A stretch of 64,000 bases of DNA from JAQVYB01 sp964490935 (GCA_964490935.1 CAZBEO010000006.1:7282-71281); one strand, 5' to 3'; numbered from the stretch's first letter, positions 8,031 through 18,017 are shown. Notes: generated from the letters alone by a model not told the origin. Numbers and translations are program-made.

Positions 8031-9503
8031 ATGAAAGAAATTGATGTACGCGAACAACCTCTGCTCAGCTTCGCCAAGACGACGCGCATCGCCCTGGCCG
8101 GCGTGAAATACCGCCTCTTCCGCTCCATTGTGACGGTGGCGGTCATTGCTGTGGCCATGGCCTTTCTAATGAATATCCTCAGCGAAAGTCTGATCAAAAA
8201 GGCGGTATCCCTTTCCGCCCGCGAAGGCATCGAGGAAATCCGCCGAACCGATAAATGGGTCGCCAAACTCTCGGTGCCCCAATCCTACGCCGAACTGATT
8301 ACCGTGCTTGCCGCTCCCGACGGCTTCTCCAAAGACCGCAACATGCTTGAGCTCGATGAACTTGACCCGGATCAGCAGGCACGCATCCAACGTCTCGCCG
8401 GACAGGCCGCCGTCTATCTCACCTTCTTCGACGAACTGAACTACGGGCGCCGGCGCGTACTCGTCGGCAGCGCCGCGTCCACCCGTATTCTTGATCTGTT
8501 GCAGGATGATGCCCGCCGCGAACGCCTGGCCGAAGCGTTGACCAATATGCGCTCCGTACGCTTTCCCGGCGATCCCGAAGCCTTTTCCGCCTTTCTCGGG
8601 GAGTGGCCCACCCTGCGGGACTATCTCGGCAACGTCCGTGAAAATCAGCGGGCCGCCATTCAATCCGTGCAGGACGCCCTCAATCAACGCACCATGCTCA
8701 CCGCTATGCAGCAGGCTGACGGTCCCTTCGGCGAAAGGATTCGCAGCGTCGGGTTCGATCTTCCCGAGGAGGAAGCGGTCTCGCTCACGGCCCAAGCCAT
8801 GGCCGTGGCCGACAACAATCTCATTGCGGAAACCATCAACCGCCCCGAACTGCGGCAGGCCGTGGCCGCCCGCTACGACGTACTCCCCGGCGATGTCTCG
8901 CTCGACCAGATTTGGTCCATGCTCGCAAAGCCGGTCGGGGCCTCCTGGTATCTCGAGCGCATGCGCGAAGGGTCTCTTGATCTTCCGGAGCGCCTCACCT
9001 CCGAACGCCTGACGGACCTTTCCAGCGCACGGGCCGAATCCAGACTCTACCTCAAGGCCGAACGCCTCACCACCGAAGCGGGCGGCGGCTTCATGGGTAT
9101 CGGCGAGCGCATGACATGGCTGGCCTTCGTCTCCATGCTGGTCTGCGTGGTGGGCATTGCCAACGCCATGCTCATGAGCGTCACCGAACGGTTCCGTGAA
9201 ATCGCCACGCTCAAATGTCTCGGCGCGCTGGATGGATTCATCATGACTGTTTTTCTGATTGAAGCGTCCGTACTCGGACTGGTCGGCGGCGTGGTGGGTA
9301 CTTTGCTGGGCCTTGCCCTGTGTTTGACCCGCATGTTTTCCATTTTCCATTCCCTAGTTTCTCGCTCGTTCCCGCTGAACGAAATCGTTCTGGCGGCCGT
9401 GCTCTCCATTGCGGCGGGCGTGATTCTGGCCGCCGTGGCCGCCGTCTATCCCTCGTTCCGCGCGGCGCGCCTGGCACCCATGGAGGCGATGCGCATTGAA
9501 TAA
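8031..9503 (+). CDS. MacB/FtsX-type ABC transporter permease
   Basis: About 490 residues. One transmembrane helix near the N-terminus (SIVTVAVIAVAMAFLMNIL) is followed by a roughly 300-residue extracytoplasmic domain and three C-terminal helices with MTWLAFVSMLVCVVGIANAM, SVTERFREIATLKCLGA and the ending ARLAPMEAMRIE. This is the four-helix MacB/LolC topology, which moves substrates by periplasmic shape change rather than through a membrane channel. ATG 8031 is preferred; an in-frame GTG at 7974 exists and neither has a strong ribosome site. The matching ATPase follows 41 bases later. Confidence 0.85.
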   Translation: MKEIDVREQPLLSFAKTTRIALAGVKYRLFRSIVTVAVIAVAMAFLMNILSESLIKKAVSLSAREGIEEIRRTDKWVAKLSVPQSYAELITVLAAPDGFSKDRNMLELDELDPDQQARIQRLAGQAAVYLTFFDELNYGRRRVLVGSAASTRILDLLQDDARRERLAEALTNMRSVRFPGDPEAFSAFLGEWPTLRDYLGNVRENQRAAIQSVQDALNQRTMLTAMQQADGPFGERIRSVGFDLPEEEAVSLTAQAMAVADNNLIAETINRPELRQAVAARYDVLPGDVSLDQIWSMLAKPVGASWYLERMREGSLDLPERLTSERLTDLSSARAESRLYLKAERLTTEAGGGFMGIGERMTWLAFVSMLVCVVGIANAMLMSVTERFREIATLKCLGALDGFIMTVFLIEASVLGLVGGVVGTLLGLALCLTRMFSIFHSLVSRSFPLNEIVLAAVLSIAAGVILAAVAAVYPSFRAARLAPMEAMRIE

Positions 9504-9544
9504 CCCCGGCGGGCAGGACCCCGCCTCAAACCGGACCACGCACT

Positions 9545-10318
9545 ATGAAGGACACAGCCACTAAACAGCCGAAAAAGCCCGAACAAGACCCCAGGAAACG
9601 GCGGGTCATCATCCGCACTATCGGCATGAAAAAGGAATACAACCGGGGCGGTGAAATCACCCAGGCCCTGCGCGGCGTGGACGTCGAACTCTATACCGGC
9701 GAATTCATCGTGGTCATGGGCCCCTCCGGCTCCGGGAAAAGCACCTTCTTCAATATGATCGGCGCGCTCGACAGCCCCTCACACGGGCGCGTATTCATCG
9801 ACGAAGTGGACGTGGCCCAACTCACCGCCGAAGAACTCGCCTTTCTGCGCTGCCGAAAAATCGGCTACATCTTTCAATCCTACAATTTGATTCAATACAT
9901 GACCGCCCTGGAAAATGTGACCACGCCCATGGCCTTCGGCGGTGTGGACCCCGATCAGGCGCGCAAGCGTGGCATGGACCTCCTCGAACTGGTCGGCCTG
10001 GGAGACCGCTGGTTCCACCGCCCCATCGAAATGTCCGGCGGACAGCAACAGCGCGTCGCCATCGCCCGCTCCCTGGCCAATCAACCTTCCGTTCTGCTGT
10101 GCGATGAACCCACTGCCAATCTCGACCATCACACCGGGGATGAAATTCTCGCCATCCTGCAGAAATTGAACACCGAGCGCGGCGTTACCATTATCTGCGC
10201 CACCCACGATCACCGGATGATGAACGTGTGCGACCGCCTGCTCTGGATACGCGACGGAGCCATCGAGCGCATTGCCCGTCGCGACGAAGTGGAAGTGGAA
10301 CTTGGAAGCATTGATTAG
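9545..10318 (+). CDS. LolD/MacB-type ABC transporter ATPase
   Basis: 257 residues with every ABC motif: Walker A GPSGSGKST, Q-loop YIFQSYNLI, signature MSGGQQQRVAIARS, Walker B VLLCDEPTANLD and the switch His in CATHD. A basic tail of about 20 residues precedes the domain. It belongs to the LolD/FtsE/MacB class that powers FtsX-like permeases. It lies between the MacB-like permease and the giant FtsX fusion and could serve either; a second such ATPase closes the cluster. Confidence 0.92.
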   Translation: MKDTATKQPKKPEQDPRKRRVIIRTIGMKKEYNRGGEITQALRGVDVELYTGEFIVVMGPSGSGKSTFFNMIGALDSPSHGRVFIDEVDVAQLTAEELAFLRCRKIGYIFQSYNLIQYMTALENVTTPMAFGGVDPDQARKRGMDLLELVGLGDRWFHRPIEMSGGQQQRVAIARSLANQPSVLLCDEPTANLDHHTGDEILAILQKLNTERGVTIICATHDHRMMNVCDRLLWIRDGAIERIARRDEVEVELGSID

Positions 10319-10374
10319 AAACTAAAAACAATTTGAATGAAAACAGGACCCCATTGAAAAAACGGAGAGTCAAC

Positions 10375-13300
10375 GTGTCAAAACGCTTAGGGATTACAGG
10401 ATGGTTGGCGCTGAGCCTGCTTCTGCTTGCGCAGAGCGGTGCCCCGGCGGCAACGGAACAATTTCTCAACGATGTGCGGAGTCTCACCGCCGCACCGCAC
10501 CGCCTCGGCGGTACCGAAGAATACGGACGCGCCGCCGACTACGTGCAGCAGCGCCTGACGGATCTCGGCTTGGATGAAGTCTTTGTCCAGGAATTTCCCT
10601 CGGCTCAGACGAAAGTGCTGCGCTGCGAGGCCGTCGCTCCCGGCGGACGCGTCATTCCGCTGGTTCCTGATCGTCCCAACGGAATTATCCCGCCTGTCAG
10701 CGGGCCCGAAGGCATCACCGGCGAACTTGTTTACGTCGGAACCGGCACGCAGGAAGACTTCCAACGCGCCAATCCCTCCGGAAAAATAGCCGTCATGGAC
10801 TATAACTCCGGCGATCAGTTTCTTCAGGTCTTCCGCCTCGGTGCCAAGGCCATTATCTTCGTACGCCAGGAGCCCGCACTCGCCTGGAATCACCATTATG
10901 TCAACGCCAACGCCAATCTGCCCCGCTACTTCCACGATGGACGCGCCGAAGATCTGCCCCTGGGCGAAACCATCACCATCCACAGCGAAATCGTCTGGGA
11001 GCGCGTCACCGGGCGCAACGTCATCGCCTACATCAAAGGCACCAACCCGGTCTTCAATTTTGACAAACCCGAGGTGCTCATTCTAGCCGCCAATCTGGAT
11101 ACCTTCGGCGATGTGCCACGCCGCTCGCCGGGTGCACGCGGTGCCGCCAACTGCGCCGCCCTCCTCCAACTGGCCGAACAATTCAAAAAGAACCCGCCCC
11201 GGCGCGACGTCCTCTTTCTCTTCACCGATATGAGCGCACGACTCCACGCCGGCGCCGCCGCCTTCTACTCCGCCCTCGAAGAAGACGATAAAAGATCCGA
11301 CATCAACGCGCGCCTCGAATACTGGCAGCAGGAAACCGCCTTCCTGACCAACATGAACGTCCTGATTCAAAGCAGCGACCCTCTCTCGCAATCCACCACC
11401 CCGCACGGACGCGACCTGGTCAAACGCCTACGCACCAAGGCCGCCGACTATGCCTACCTCGCCCGTGGCACCATCATGGAACTGCGCGAAGAACTCGACG
11501 CACTCAAGAATACCGAAGGAGATCACGCCGAACGCATCGCCCAACTCGAAGAGGAAATAGCCATCGGCGACGTAGATAAAGACCGCTGGAACGACCTCCG
11601 CCGCTACCTCGGAAAAGGGGAAACCGCCCCCGAGGTGAAAGACCTCTTCACCCAGGTACTTGATGCCGTCCACCGTGACGCCGAAATACGAACGCGCGAA
11701 CTCAAGGTGGATGAAAGCATGCTCAAGTCCGCCAAGCGCATCAAGAATCTCCTTGGCGATAAATGGATCAGCCTGCACATGACCCTCCTCCTCGGCGATA
11801 CCACTGACCGCTGGGGCGTCATCGTGGGGGGCAATTCTGAAATTCACTCCCCGCAGGATAACCCAGGCCTCTACGGAAAAATCAAAACCATCTTTCAGCA
11901 GGCCTGGCGCGACTTCGACGCCGCCGGGGAAACCCCGCGCCTGTTTGATACCTATTCCGTGGGTGAAACCCTCGCCGAATCGCGACTCCTCTGGGCCGTG
12001 CCTATGCTCGTGCACAGCGGCGAAATCGCCGGACGTTTCGGCCTCTACAACATCGTCCTCGGCACCATCCAGGAACGCCTCGCTCGCGAAGGTACGCCCG
12101 ATGATACCATGGAACTCATCAACATCGATGCCATCGAAAATGCCGCCGGTGAAATCGCCCTCATGCTCGGCGGAATCCGCGATGGCAAAAGAACGCCCAA
12201 CGCCCTCGGCGTGGCCGATCAGGAAGCCCTCTCGATGCGGCGCTCCATCCGCACCGACAAACAGTTCATCACCTCCTACTTCGCCAATGGACGCCCGCAG
12301 GGTGCGCTCTGCATGGGCCGTCAGCGCGGCAGCTCCATGCCCAACATGGCGGTGCCCGGCGCCACCGTGCAACTGTTCTCGCACCTGCCTTGGAACAACA
12401 TCTTCTGGCCCTACAGCAAAGCCTATGGATTCGACCAGTTCTACGTGGTCATGAGCGACCAGAATGGAACCTACAGTTGCGGGCCGCTCCCCGAAGGCGA
12501 CGGCAATGTCGTCGGGTTCTCCGCCGCCTTCGACGGAAAAGGCAACGTCAAGCTAGCCTCCGACAACGAATCCACCAAACAAGCCCTCACGCGCCTGAAC
12601 ATGTTCAACGCCGCCGATGGTCTTTTCATGCTGCCGCCCGGCTTCTGGCAGGACCCTGCCCGGGTCATGAACGCACGCGCCAATGCCACCATCTCCGATG
12701 ATACCGGCACCAAGGCCTATACCGAAACCACCGATGGCGTCATCCTCTTTTTCTGCGAAGACCGCATCCCCGGAATCAAGGCCTTCGAACTTGGAACCAT
12801 CGCCGCACTCGCCTACACCCCCGACAAAAAAACAAAGGCCCGCGACGAGCAATACGGCGTCGGGTTCCCCCTCGATACCGACTGGACCACCATCCGCACC
12901 GCCAAACAATCCGTGTACGACATCTGGAACCTCAATGAATCGCGCCTCGCCATCATGCGTAGCCGCGACATCATGAACAGCTCACTTGAAGAACTTCACG
13001 GGCGTATTCAGGATACCCTCAATGAGGCCGAAAAGATCGATTCACCCGCACGGCAGGAAGCCATGTTTGCCGCCTCCTTCATGAGTGCACGCCCCGTCTA
13101 CACTATGATCCGCGAAAGCATGGACGACCTCGTCACGGCCGTCCTTATTCTCCTCGCCCTTTGCGTACCTTTCGCCTTTGCCCTCGAACGCCTCCTGATC
13201 GGCGCTTCCATGATCTACAAACAGGTGATGTGGTTCACCATCTTCTTTATCCTCACCTTTGTGATTCTCTACCTCTCGCACCCCGCCTTCGCCATCGCCC

Positions 13301-15192
13301 AAACGCCCATCATCATCTTCCTCGGCTTCGCCGTGGTGGTGCTTTCCACGCTCGTCATCGTCATCATCATGCGCAAATTCCAGCTCGAGCTGAAGGCGAT
13401 TCAAGGCATGACGGCCTCCGTACACGCCTCCGACATTTCCCGCTTCAACACGGTCATGGCCGCCATGAGCATGGGCATATCCACCATGCGCCGCCGCCCC
13501 CTGCGCACCGCTCTGACCGCCATCACCATCATCCTGCTCACCTTTACCATCCTCTGCTTCGCCTCGTTCGACACGCAGAAGGGTATTATCAAACTCTTTA
13601 CCGCCCCCTCGCCCCCCTACACCGGCGTCCTGTTGCGCAACGCCACCTACGGCTCCTACAACCCCGATTACCTCGACATCATCGACGCCCGATGGGGGGC
13701 CGACGCCATCGTCTGCCCGCGTTACTGGGTCTGCCCCGAGTTCAAAAACGACCCCGACTTTGTCGTCTCGCTTGAAGACGGAAGCAATTCCGTTACCCTC
13801 CGGGGCATCCTCGGGCTTGATGCCAAAGAACTCGCCCAGCGCGAAGACCTGCGCGAACTGCTTCAGATTCAGAATCCGGACGACATTGCCGACAAGGTCT
13901 TCATCACCGAAGCCGTCGCCGATTTGATCAAGGCCAAGCCCGGCGACCGCGTCATCATCCAGGGCCTGCGCCTAACCGTCGGCCCGCTCCTGCAATCCTC
14001 GAAATTTTCCATCGCCCGCGATATGGATGGTAGCAGCGTACTGCCCGTCGACTTCCTGGCCATGAAGGATGCTGGCGCGGATGTTAAACAGGCCTCGGGC
14101 GACGCCACCGACGATCAAGCCAAATGGAGCAGCTTGCCGGTGGACTCGATCGTCATCATGTCCAGCGCCAACGCCCTCCTCAACTACGGCAAATGCCATT
14201 GCATTCCAATTTATACCGAGGACTCCCAGCAGGCATCCGAAATCGCCGAGGACGCCGCACGCATGAGGGATAAAACCCCCATCATCGCCACCCGCAAGGA
14301 TGGCGTCTACCGCCACATCCTCGGCACCGTCGTGGCTGCCTCTGGCGTGGGCGACCTGCTCTTCCCCGTACTGCTCGGTGGATTGGTCATCTTCGGCACC
14401 ATGCTTGGTTCCGTGGCGGACCGCGAAAAAGAAATCTACACCTTCAGCGCGCTCGGTCTGGCCCCGCCGCATGTAGCGAGTCTCTTCTTTGCCGAAGCCA
14501 TGGTCTATTCGGTGATCGGCGGGCTCGGCGGCTACCTCATCGCTCAGGGCTCCATGAAAATTCTCGGCTTCCTCGCCACCTACGGCTGGGTCCAAGTGCC
14601 CGAAATGAACTACTCCTCCACCAACGCCATCGTCACCATTCTCATTGTCATGGCGACGGTCCTGGTGTCCGCCATTTATCCTGCGGTCAAAGCCTCGAAG
14701 AGCGCCAATCCGGGCCTCCTACGCTCCTGGAAGCTGCCCCAACCCGAAGGCGATGTCATTGACCTGGTCTTCCCCTTCACCGTCTCCGAATACGACCTAA
14801 CCGGCGTGGTCAGCTTCCTGAAAGAACACTTCGAAGCCTTCAGCGATACCGGCTTGGGCTCTTTCATGGCACAAAAAACAAAGCTCATCGTCCAGGAGAG
14901 CGGAAGCCTTGGTGTCGCGACCCGCCTGGCCATCGCGCCTTTTGACCTCGGCGTCACACAGGATATTTTCCTGAAGAGCGCCCCCAGCGAAATCCCGGGC
15001 ATTGACGAGGTGAACATCCGGCTCACCCGCCGCTCCGGCCAGCCCAAGGACTGGGCCCGCCTTAATAAGGTACTCCTCAATGACCTGCGCACCCAGTTCC
15101 TGCTCTGGCGCTCGCTCCCTGCCGAAACCATGGAAATTTACCGTCAAAGAACGTTGGCTCAAATACATGAAATGAAACAGGACCCGGCATAA
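10375..15192 (+). CDS. Giant FtsX-like permease fused to a degenerate M28 peptidase domain
   Basis: About 1,605 residues. GTG 10375 has GGAGAG five bases upstream and gives a signal peptide (LALSLLLLAQSGAPAA); an in-frame TTG at 10333 is less likely. Residues 25-310 have the M28 peptidase layout with a PA-like insert: GTEEYGRAADYVQQRL, GKIAVMDYNSG, LILAANLDTFGD, GARGAANCAALLQLA, FTDMSARLHAGAAAF. The usual metal and catalytic residues are replaced: His by Asn before LD, Asp by Arg/Gly-Ala in the GADDN motif, and the Glu-Glu pair by Ser-Ala. A helical segment and a second extracytoplasmic region (about 600-900) follow. Helices near 915-1000 precede an FtsX core (TM about 1040, extracytoplasmic domain, three helices about 1325-1440) and a soluble tail. 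It probably works with a flanking ATPase. Confidence 0.8.
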   Translation: MSKRLGITGWLALSLLLLAQSGAPAATEQFLNDVRSLTAAPHRLGGTEEYGRAADYVQQRLTDLGLDEVFVQEFPSAQTKVLRCEAVAPGGRVIPLVPDRPNGIIPPVSGPEGITGELVYVGTGTQEDFQRANPSGKIAVMDYNSGDQFLQVFRLGAKAIIFVRQEPALAWNHHYVNANANLPRYFHDGRAEDLPLGETITIHSEIVWERVTGRNVIAYIKGTNPVFNFDKPEVLILAANLDTFGDVPRRSPGARGAANCAALLQLAEQFKKNPPRRDVLFLFTDMSARLHAGAAAFYSALEEDDKRSDINARLEYWQQETAFLTNMNVLIQSSDPLSQSTTPHGRDLVKRLRTKAADYAYLARGTIMELREELDALKNTEGDHAERIAQLEEEIAIGDVDKDRWNDLRRYLGKGETAPEVKDLFTQVLDAVHRDAEIRTRELKVDESMLKSAKRIKNLLGDKWISLHMTLLLGDTTDRWGVIVGGNSEIHSPQDNPGLYGKIKTIFQQAWRDFDAAGETPRLFDTYSVGETLAESRLLWAVPMLVHSGEIAGRFGLYNIVLGTIQERLAREGTPDDTMELINIDAIENAAGEIALMLGGIRDGKRTPNALGVADQEALSMRRSIRTDKQFITSYFANGRPQGALCMGRQRGSSMPNMAVPGATVQLFSHLPWNNIFWPYSKAYGFDQFYVVMSDQNGTYSCGPLPEGDGNVVGFSAAFDGKGNVKLASDNESTKQALTRLNMFNAADGLFMLPPGFWQDPARVMNARANATISDDTGTKAYTETTDGVILFFCEDRIPGIKAFELGTIAALAYTPDKKTKARDEQYGVGFPLDTDWTTIRTAKQSVYDIWNLNESRLAIMRSRDIMNSSLEELHGRIQDTLNEAEKIDSPARQEAMFAASFMSARPVYTMIRESMDDLVTAVLILLALCVPFAFALERLLIGASMIYKQVMWFTIFFILTFVILYLSHPAFAIAQTPIIIFLGFAVVVLSTLVIVIIMRKFQLELKAIQGMTASVHASDISRFNTVMAAMSMGISTMRRRPLRTALTAITIILLTFTILCFASFDTQKGIIKLFTAPSPPYTGVLLRNATYGSYNPDYLDIIDARWGADAIVCPRYWVCPEFKNDPDFVVSLEDGSNSVTLRGILGLDAKELAQREDLRELLQIQNPDDIADKVFITEAVADLIKAKPGDRVIIQGLRLTVGPLLQSSKFSIARDMDGSSVLPVDFLAMKDAGADVKQASGDATDDQAKWSSLPVDSIVIMSSANALLNYGKCHCIPIYTEDSQQASEIAEDAARMRDKTPIIATRKDGVYRHILGTVVAASGVGDLLFPVLLGGLVIFGTMLGSVADREKEIYTFSALGLAPPHVASLFFAEAMVYSVIGGLGGYLIAQGSMKILGFLATYGWVQVPEMNYSSTNAIVTILIVMATVLVSAIYPAVKASKSANPGLLRSWKLPQPEGDVIDLVFPFTVSEYDLTGVVSFLKEHFEAFSDTGLGSFMAQKTKLIVQESGSLGVATRLAIAPFDLGVTQDIFLKSAPSEIPGIDEVNIRLTRRSGQPKDWARLNKVLLNDLRTQFLLWRSLPAETMEIYRQRTLAQIHEMKQDPA

Positions 15193-15263
15193 CCGGATGC
15201 ACCGCCCCTGCTCTGCGGCTGCGCGCCGCCTGATCGGACGATGCAAACGAATGGATTAAGGCT

Positions 15264-17246
15264 ATGACAGAACGTATCGACAAAGAACTGGAAGAATTCC
15301 GGCAAGTCATGGAGGTGCCCACCACCTTCGAAGATGGCTTTAACTGGACGTCCCTCATCGGCGCCATTTTTATTGCCCTGCTGATGGTGCCTGGCGCCAT
15401 TTACATGGGCCTGCTCGCGGGCGTGGGAAACATCGGCTCCGCCTCGCAATGGGTCACCGTGATTCTCTTTATCGAAGTGGCCAAGCGCGCACACAAAAAC
15501 CTAAAAAAAGCCGAAATCTTCGTCCTGTTCTTTATGGCGGGCGCCGCCATGGGTCTGCCCTTTTCGGGCCTGATCTGGAATCAATTCTTCGCCCGGTCCG
15601 ATGCCGCCATTGCCAACGGCATCGCTGAGAAACTCCCGGTCTGGTTCGCGCCGCTGGCCTCCTCGGACTCCTACACCCTGCGCAGCTTTATTCACCCCGA
15701 CTGGCTGCCCGTGATCGGACTGATCGTCTTCGGAACCTTCTTCGGACAGCTCGCCAACATGGTCCTCGGCTACGGGCTTTTCCGCATCTCCAGCGACATT
15801 GAAAAACTCCCCTTCCCGATGGCGCCCGTCGGCGCGCAGGGTATCATGGCACTCGCGGAAGATGCCGACGAAAAGAACATCGAACAACAGGAAAACCGAT
15901 GGCGATGGCGTGTCTTTTCCATTGGCGGCGCCATAGGTCTAGCCTTCGGGGCCGTTTATCTCCTCTTGCCCACCCTGACCGGCGCGCTCACCGGTGCGCC
16001 CATTCAGGTGCTGCCCATTCCCTTCTCCGACTTCACCGCCACCACCGGCAAATATCTGCCCGCCGTGGCCACCGGCATGTGCTGGGACCTAGGCAACCTG
16101 ATCTTCGGCATGGTCCTTCCCTTCTTTGCCATGGTCGGCTCCTTTGTCGGGCTCATCGTGACCTTTGTGGCCAACCCCATCCTCTATCACTACAACATCA
16201 TTCACAACTGGACCATCGGCGACAACACCGTCACCACCCTCTACAAAAACAACATCGACTTCTACTTCAGCTTCCAGATCGGCATTGCCGTGGCCATTGC
16301 CGTGGCCGGATTCTGGCAGGTCTTCCGCAGCTTCCAGAAGCGCAAACGGAATGCCGACAAAAAGCACAAGGAAATGGCTCACACCTACCCCGAAGGACGC
16401 GGCGACATCAGCGCATGGACCGTCATTCTCCTCTACTTCATCATCACCGTGATCTACATCCTGGTCTCCGGCTGGCTCGTGGATTGGCACCGCGGCATCA
16501 TGATCGTCCTGCTGATTCTGGGGTTTGTCTATACGCCCTTCATCAGCTACGTCACCGCACGCCTCGAAGGTATGGTTGGGCAGGTCGTGGAAATCCCCTA
16601 CATCCGCGAAGCGGCCCTCATCCTCAGCGGCTACTCCGGCGTGAAATGCTGGTTCCTGCCCATTCCCATCGCCAACTACGGGTCTATGACCGTCTTCTAC
16701 AAACAATGCGAACTCACCGGCACCAAATTCACCAGTATCTGGAAAACGCAGGTGGTTCTCTTTCCCATCATCCTGATCAGCTCCATCTTCTTCATGAACT
16801 TCATCTGGGGCCTCAATGAAGTCCCCTCCGCCGTCTATCCCTATGCCGACAAAATGTGGGAACTCCAGGCGGAAAATGCCTGTATCATGTTCTCGGCCAC
16901 CCTCGGCGAATACTCCATCTTCGAGCAGGCCTTCAACTGGACCAACCTGACCACCGGTCTCATCTTCGGCGTCTTTCTCTTCGGGGGCATGAATGTGGTC
17001 GGTGCGCCCATCATGCTCACCTACGGCGTGGTGCGCGGCCTCGGCCAGACCGAACCCCACTGGGTACTCCCCCAGTTCATCGGCGCACTCATCGGACGCT
17101 ACTACTTTCAAAAAAGAATGGGGCTTAAATGGCGACAATACATCCCCGTCGTCAGCGCCGGATTCGCCTGCGGCATGGGACTGATCACCACCGTCGGCGT
17201 CGGCATCACGTTCCTGAGCAAAGCGGCCATACCCCTGCCCTTTTAA
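15264..17246 (+). CDS. OPT-superfamily-like membrane transporter
   Basis: 660 residues with about 14 hydrophobic segments spread along the chain: LIGAIFIALLMVPGAIYMGL, GLIVFGTFFGQLANMVLGYG, LPFPMAPVGAQGIMAL. The Gly/Pro-rich motifs after the helices and the overall length resemble oligopeptide-transporter-like proteins. Related proteins are often labelled peptide transporter without experimental support. Start ATG 15264 lies 71 bases after the giant permease, and an ATPase gene follows 23 bases later. A role in moving small peptides or a metal complex is an inference. Confidence 0.65.
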   Translation: MTERIDKELEEFRQVMEVPTTFEDGFNWTSLIGAIFIALLMVPGAIYMGLLAGVGNIGSASQWVTVILFIEVAKRAHKNLKKAEIFVLFFMAGAAMGLPFSGLIWNQFFARSDAAIANGIAEKLPVWFAPLASSDSYTLRSFIHPDWLPVIGLIVFGTFFGQLANMVLGYGLFRISSDIEKLPFPMAPVGAQGIMALAEDADEKNIEQQENRWRWRVFSIGGAIGLAFGAVYLLLPTLTGALTGAPIQVLPIPFSDFTATTGKYLPAVATGMCWDLGNLIFGMVLPFFAMVGSFVGLIVTFVANPILYHYNIIHNWTIGDNTVTTLYKNNIDFYFSFQIGIAVAIAVAGFWQVFRSFQKRKRNADKKHKEMAHTYPEGRGDISAWTVILLYFIITVIYILVSGWLVDWHRGIMIVLLILGFVYTPFISYVTARLEGMVGQVVEIPYIREAALILSGYSGVKCWFLPIPIANYGSMTVFYKQCELTGTKFTSIWKTQVVLFPIILISSIFFMNFIWGLNEVPSAVYPYADKMWELQAENACIMFSATLGEYSIFEQAFNWTNLTTGLIFGVFLFGGMNVVGAPIMLTYGVVRGLGQTEPHWVLPQFIGALIGRYYFQKRMGLKWRQYIPVVSAGFACGMGLITTVGVGITFLSKAAIPLPF

Positions 17247-17269
17247 TGCCGGATTGGAAGGAAAGAAAC

Positions 17270-17995
17270 ATGACTAAAGAAGTGCTGATTGAAGTTCGCG
17301 GACTCAACAAGGTGTTTGACCTTGGCAAGATCAAGGTCCACGCCCTCAAAGAAATGGAAATGGATATTTTCCGCGGCGAATACCTGTCCATCATGGGTCC
17401 TTCCGGCTCCGGCAAAAGCACCTTCTTCAACATGGTCGGTGCGCTCGATCGCCCTTCCTCCGGCACCGTCACCGTCGCCGGGGTCAGCCTCAACAAACTC
17501 AGCAGCCGCGAACTCGCCTACTTCCGAGGCAAACACATCGGCTACGTCTTTCAGCAGTTCAACCTGCTCCCCGCCTACAACGCCATCGAAAACGTCTCCA
17601 TGCCCCTCCTCTTCTGCGGATGGAAGGACCACGACGCCCACGAACGCGCCGTACAAGTGCTCGAACGTGTCGGCCTCGGGCACCGACTCACCCATCGGCC
17701 CGATGAACTCTCCGGCGGACAGCAGCAGCGCGTCGCCATTGCCCGCGCCCTCGCCAACGAACCCGCCATTATCCTGGCCGACGAACCCACCGGCAACCTC
17801 GACCTGCACACCGGCGAAGAAATCATCGCCCTGCTCAGCCAACTCAGCCGCGAAATGGGCGTCACCGTCATCTCCGCCACACACGATCACAAAATGCTCG
17901 CCACCTCCGACCGTATCCTCTGGATCAAAGACGGACAAAAAGACCGCCTCGAGCGCCGCGAAGACATCAACATCAAGATCGGCACCGTGAAATAG
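17270..17995 (+). CDS. LolD/MacB-type ABC transporter ATPase (second copy)
   Basis: 241 residues with Walker A GPSGSGKST, Q-loop YVFQQFNLLP, signature LSGGQQQRVAIARA, Walker B IILADEPTGNLD and switch SATHD. It is clearly related to the ATPase at 9545-10318. ATG 17270 has GGAAGGAAAG directly upstream. A longer reading from 17129 would overlap the previous gene and adds only basic residues. It probably energises the giant FtsX fusion, leaving the first ATPase for the MacB-like permease; this pairing is inferred from order. Confidence 0.92.
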   Translation: MTKEVLIEVRGLNKVFDLGKIKVHALKEMEMDIFRGEYLSIMGPSGSGKSTFFNMVGALDRPSSGTVTVAGVSLNKLSSRELAYFRGKHIGYVFQQFNLLPAYNAIENVSMPLLFCGWKDHDAHERAVQVLERVGLGHRLTHRPDELSGGQQQRVAIARALANEPAIILADEPTGNLDLHTGEEIIALLSQLSREMGVTVISATHDHKMLATSDRILWIKDGQKDRLERREDINIKIGTVK

Positions 17996-18017
17996 CTCGG
18001 CGTCGCCGAGCGGGCGG
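17996..18017 (+). repeat. Degenerate REP-like hairpin (type B)
   Basis: Directly after the ATPase stop, CTCGGCG and CGCCGAG form a hairpin and the right half (GCCGAGCGGGCGG) matches the type-B unit with one change. With the type-A unit at 18043 it repeats the pairing seen at 1706-1776. It may also act as a transcript end. Confidence 0.45.

Noticed and set aside
17129..17269. Longer N-terminus for the second ATPase
   Set aside because: It overlaps the OPT-like gene, adds basic low-complexity residues, and the ATG at 17270 has an excellent ribosome site.
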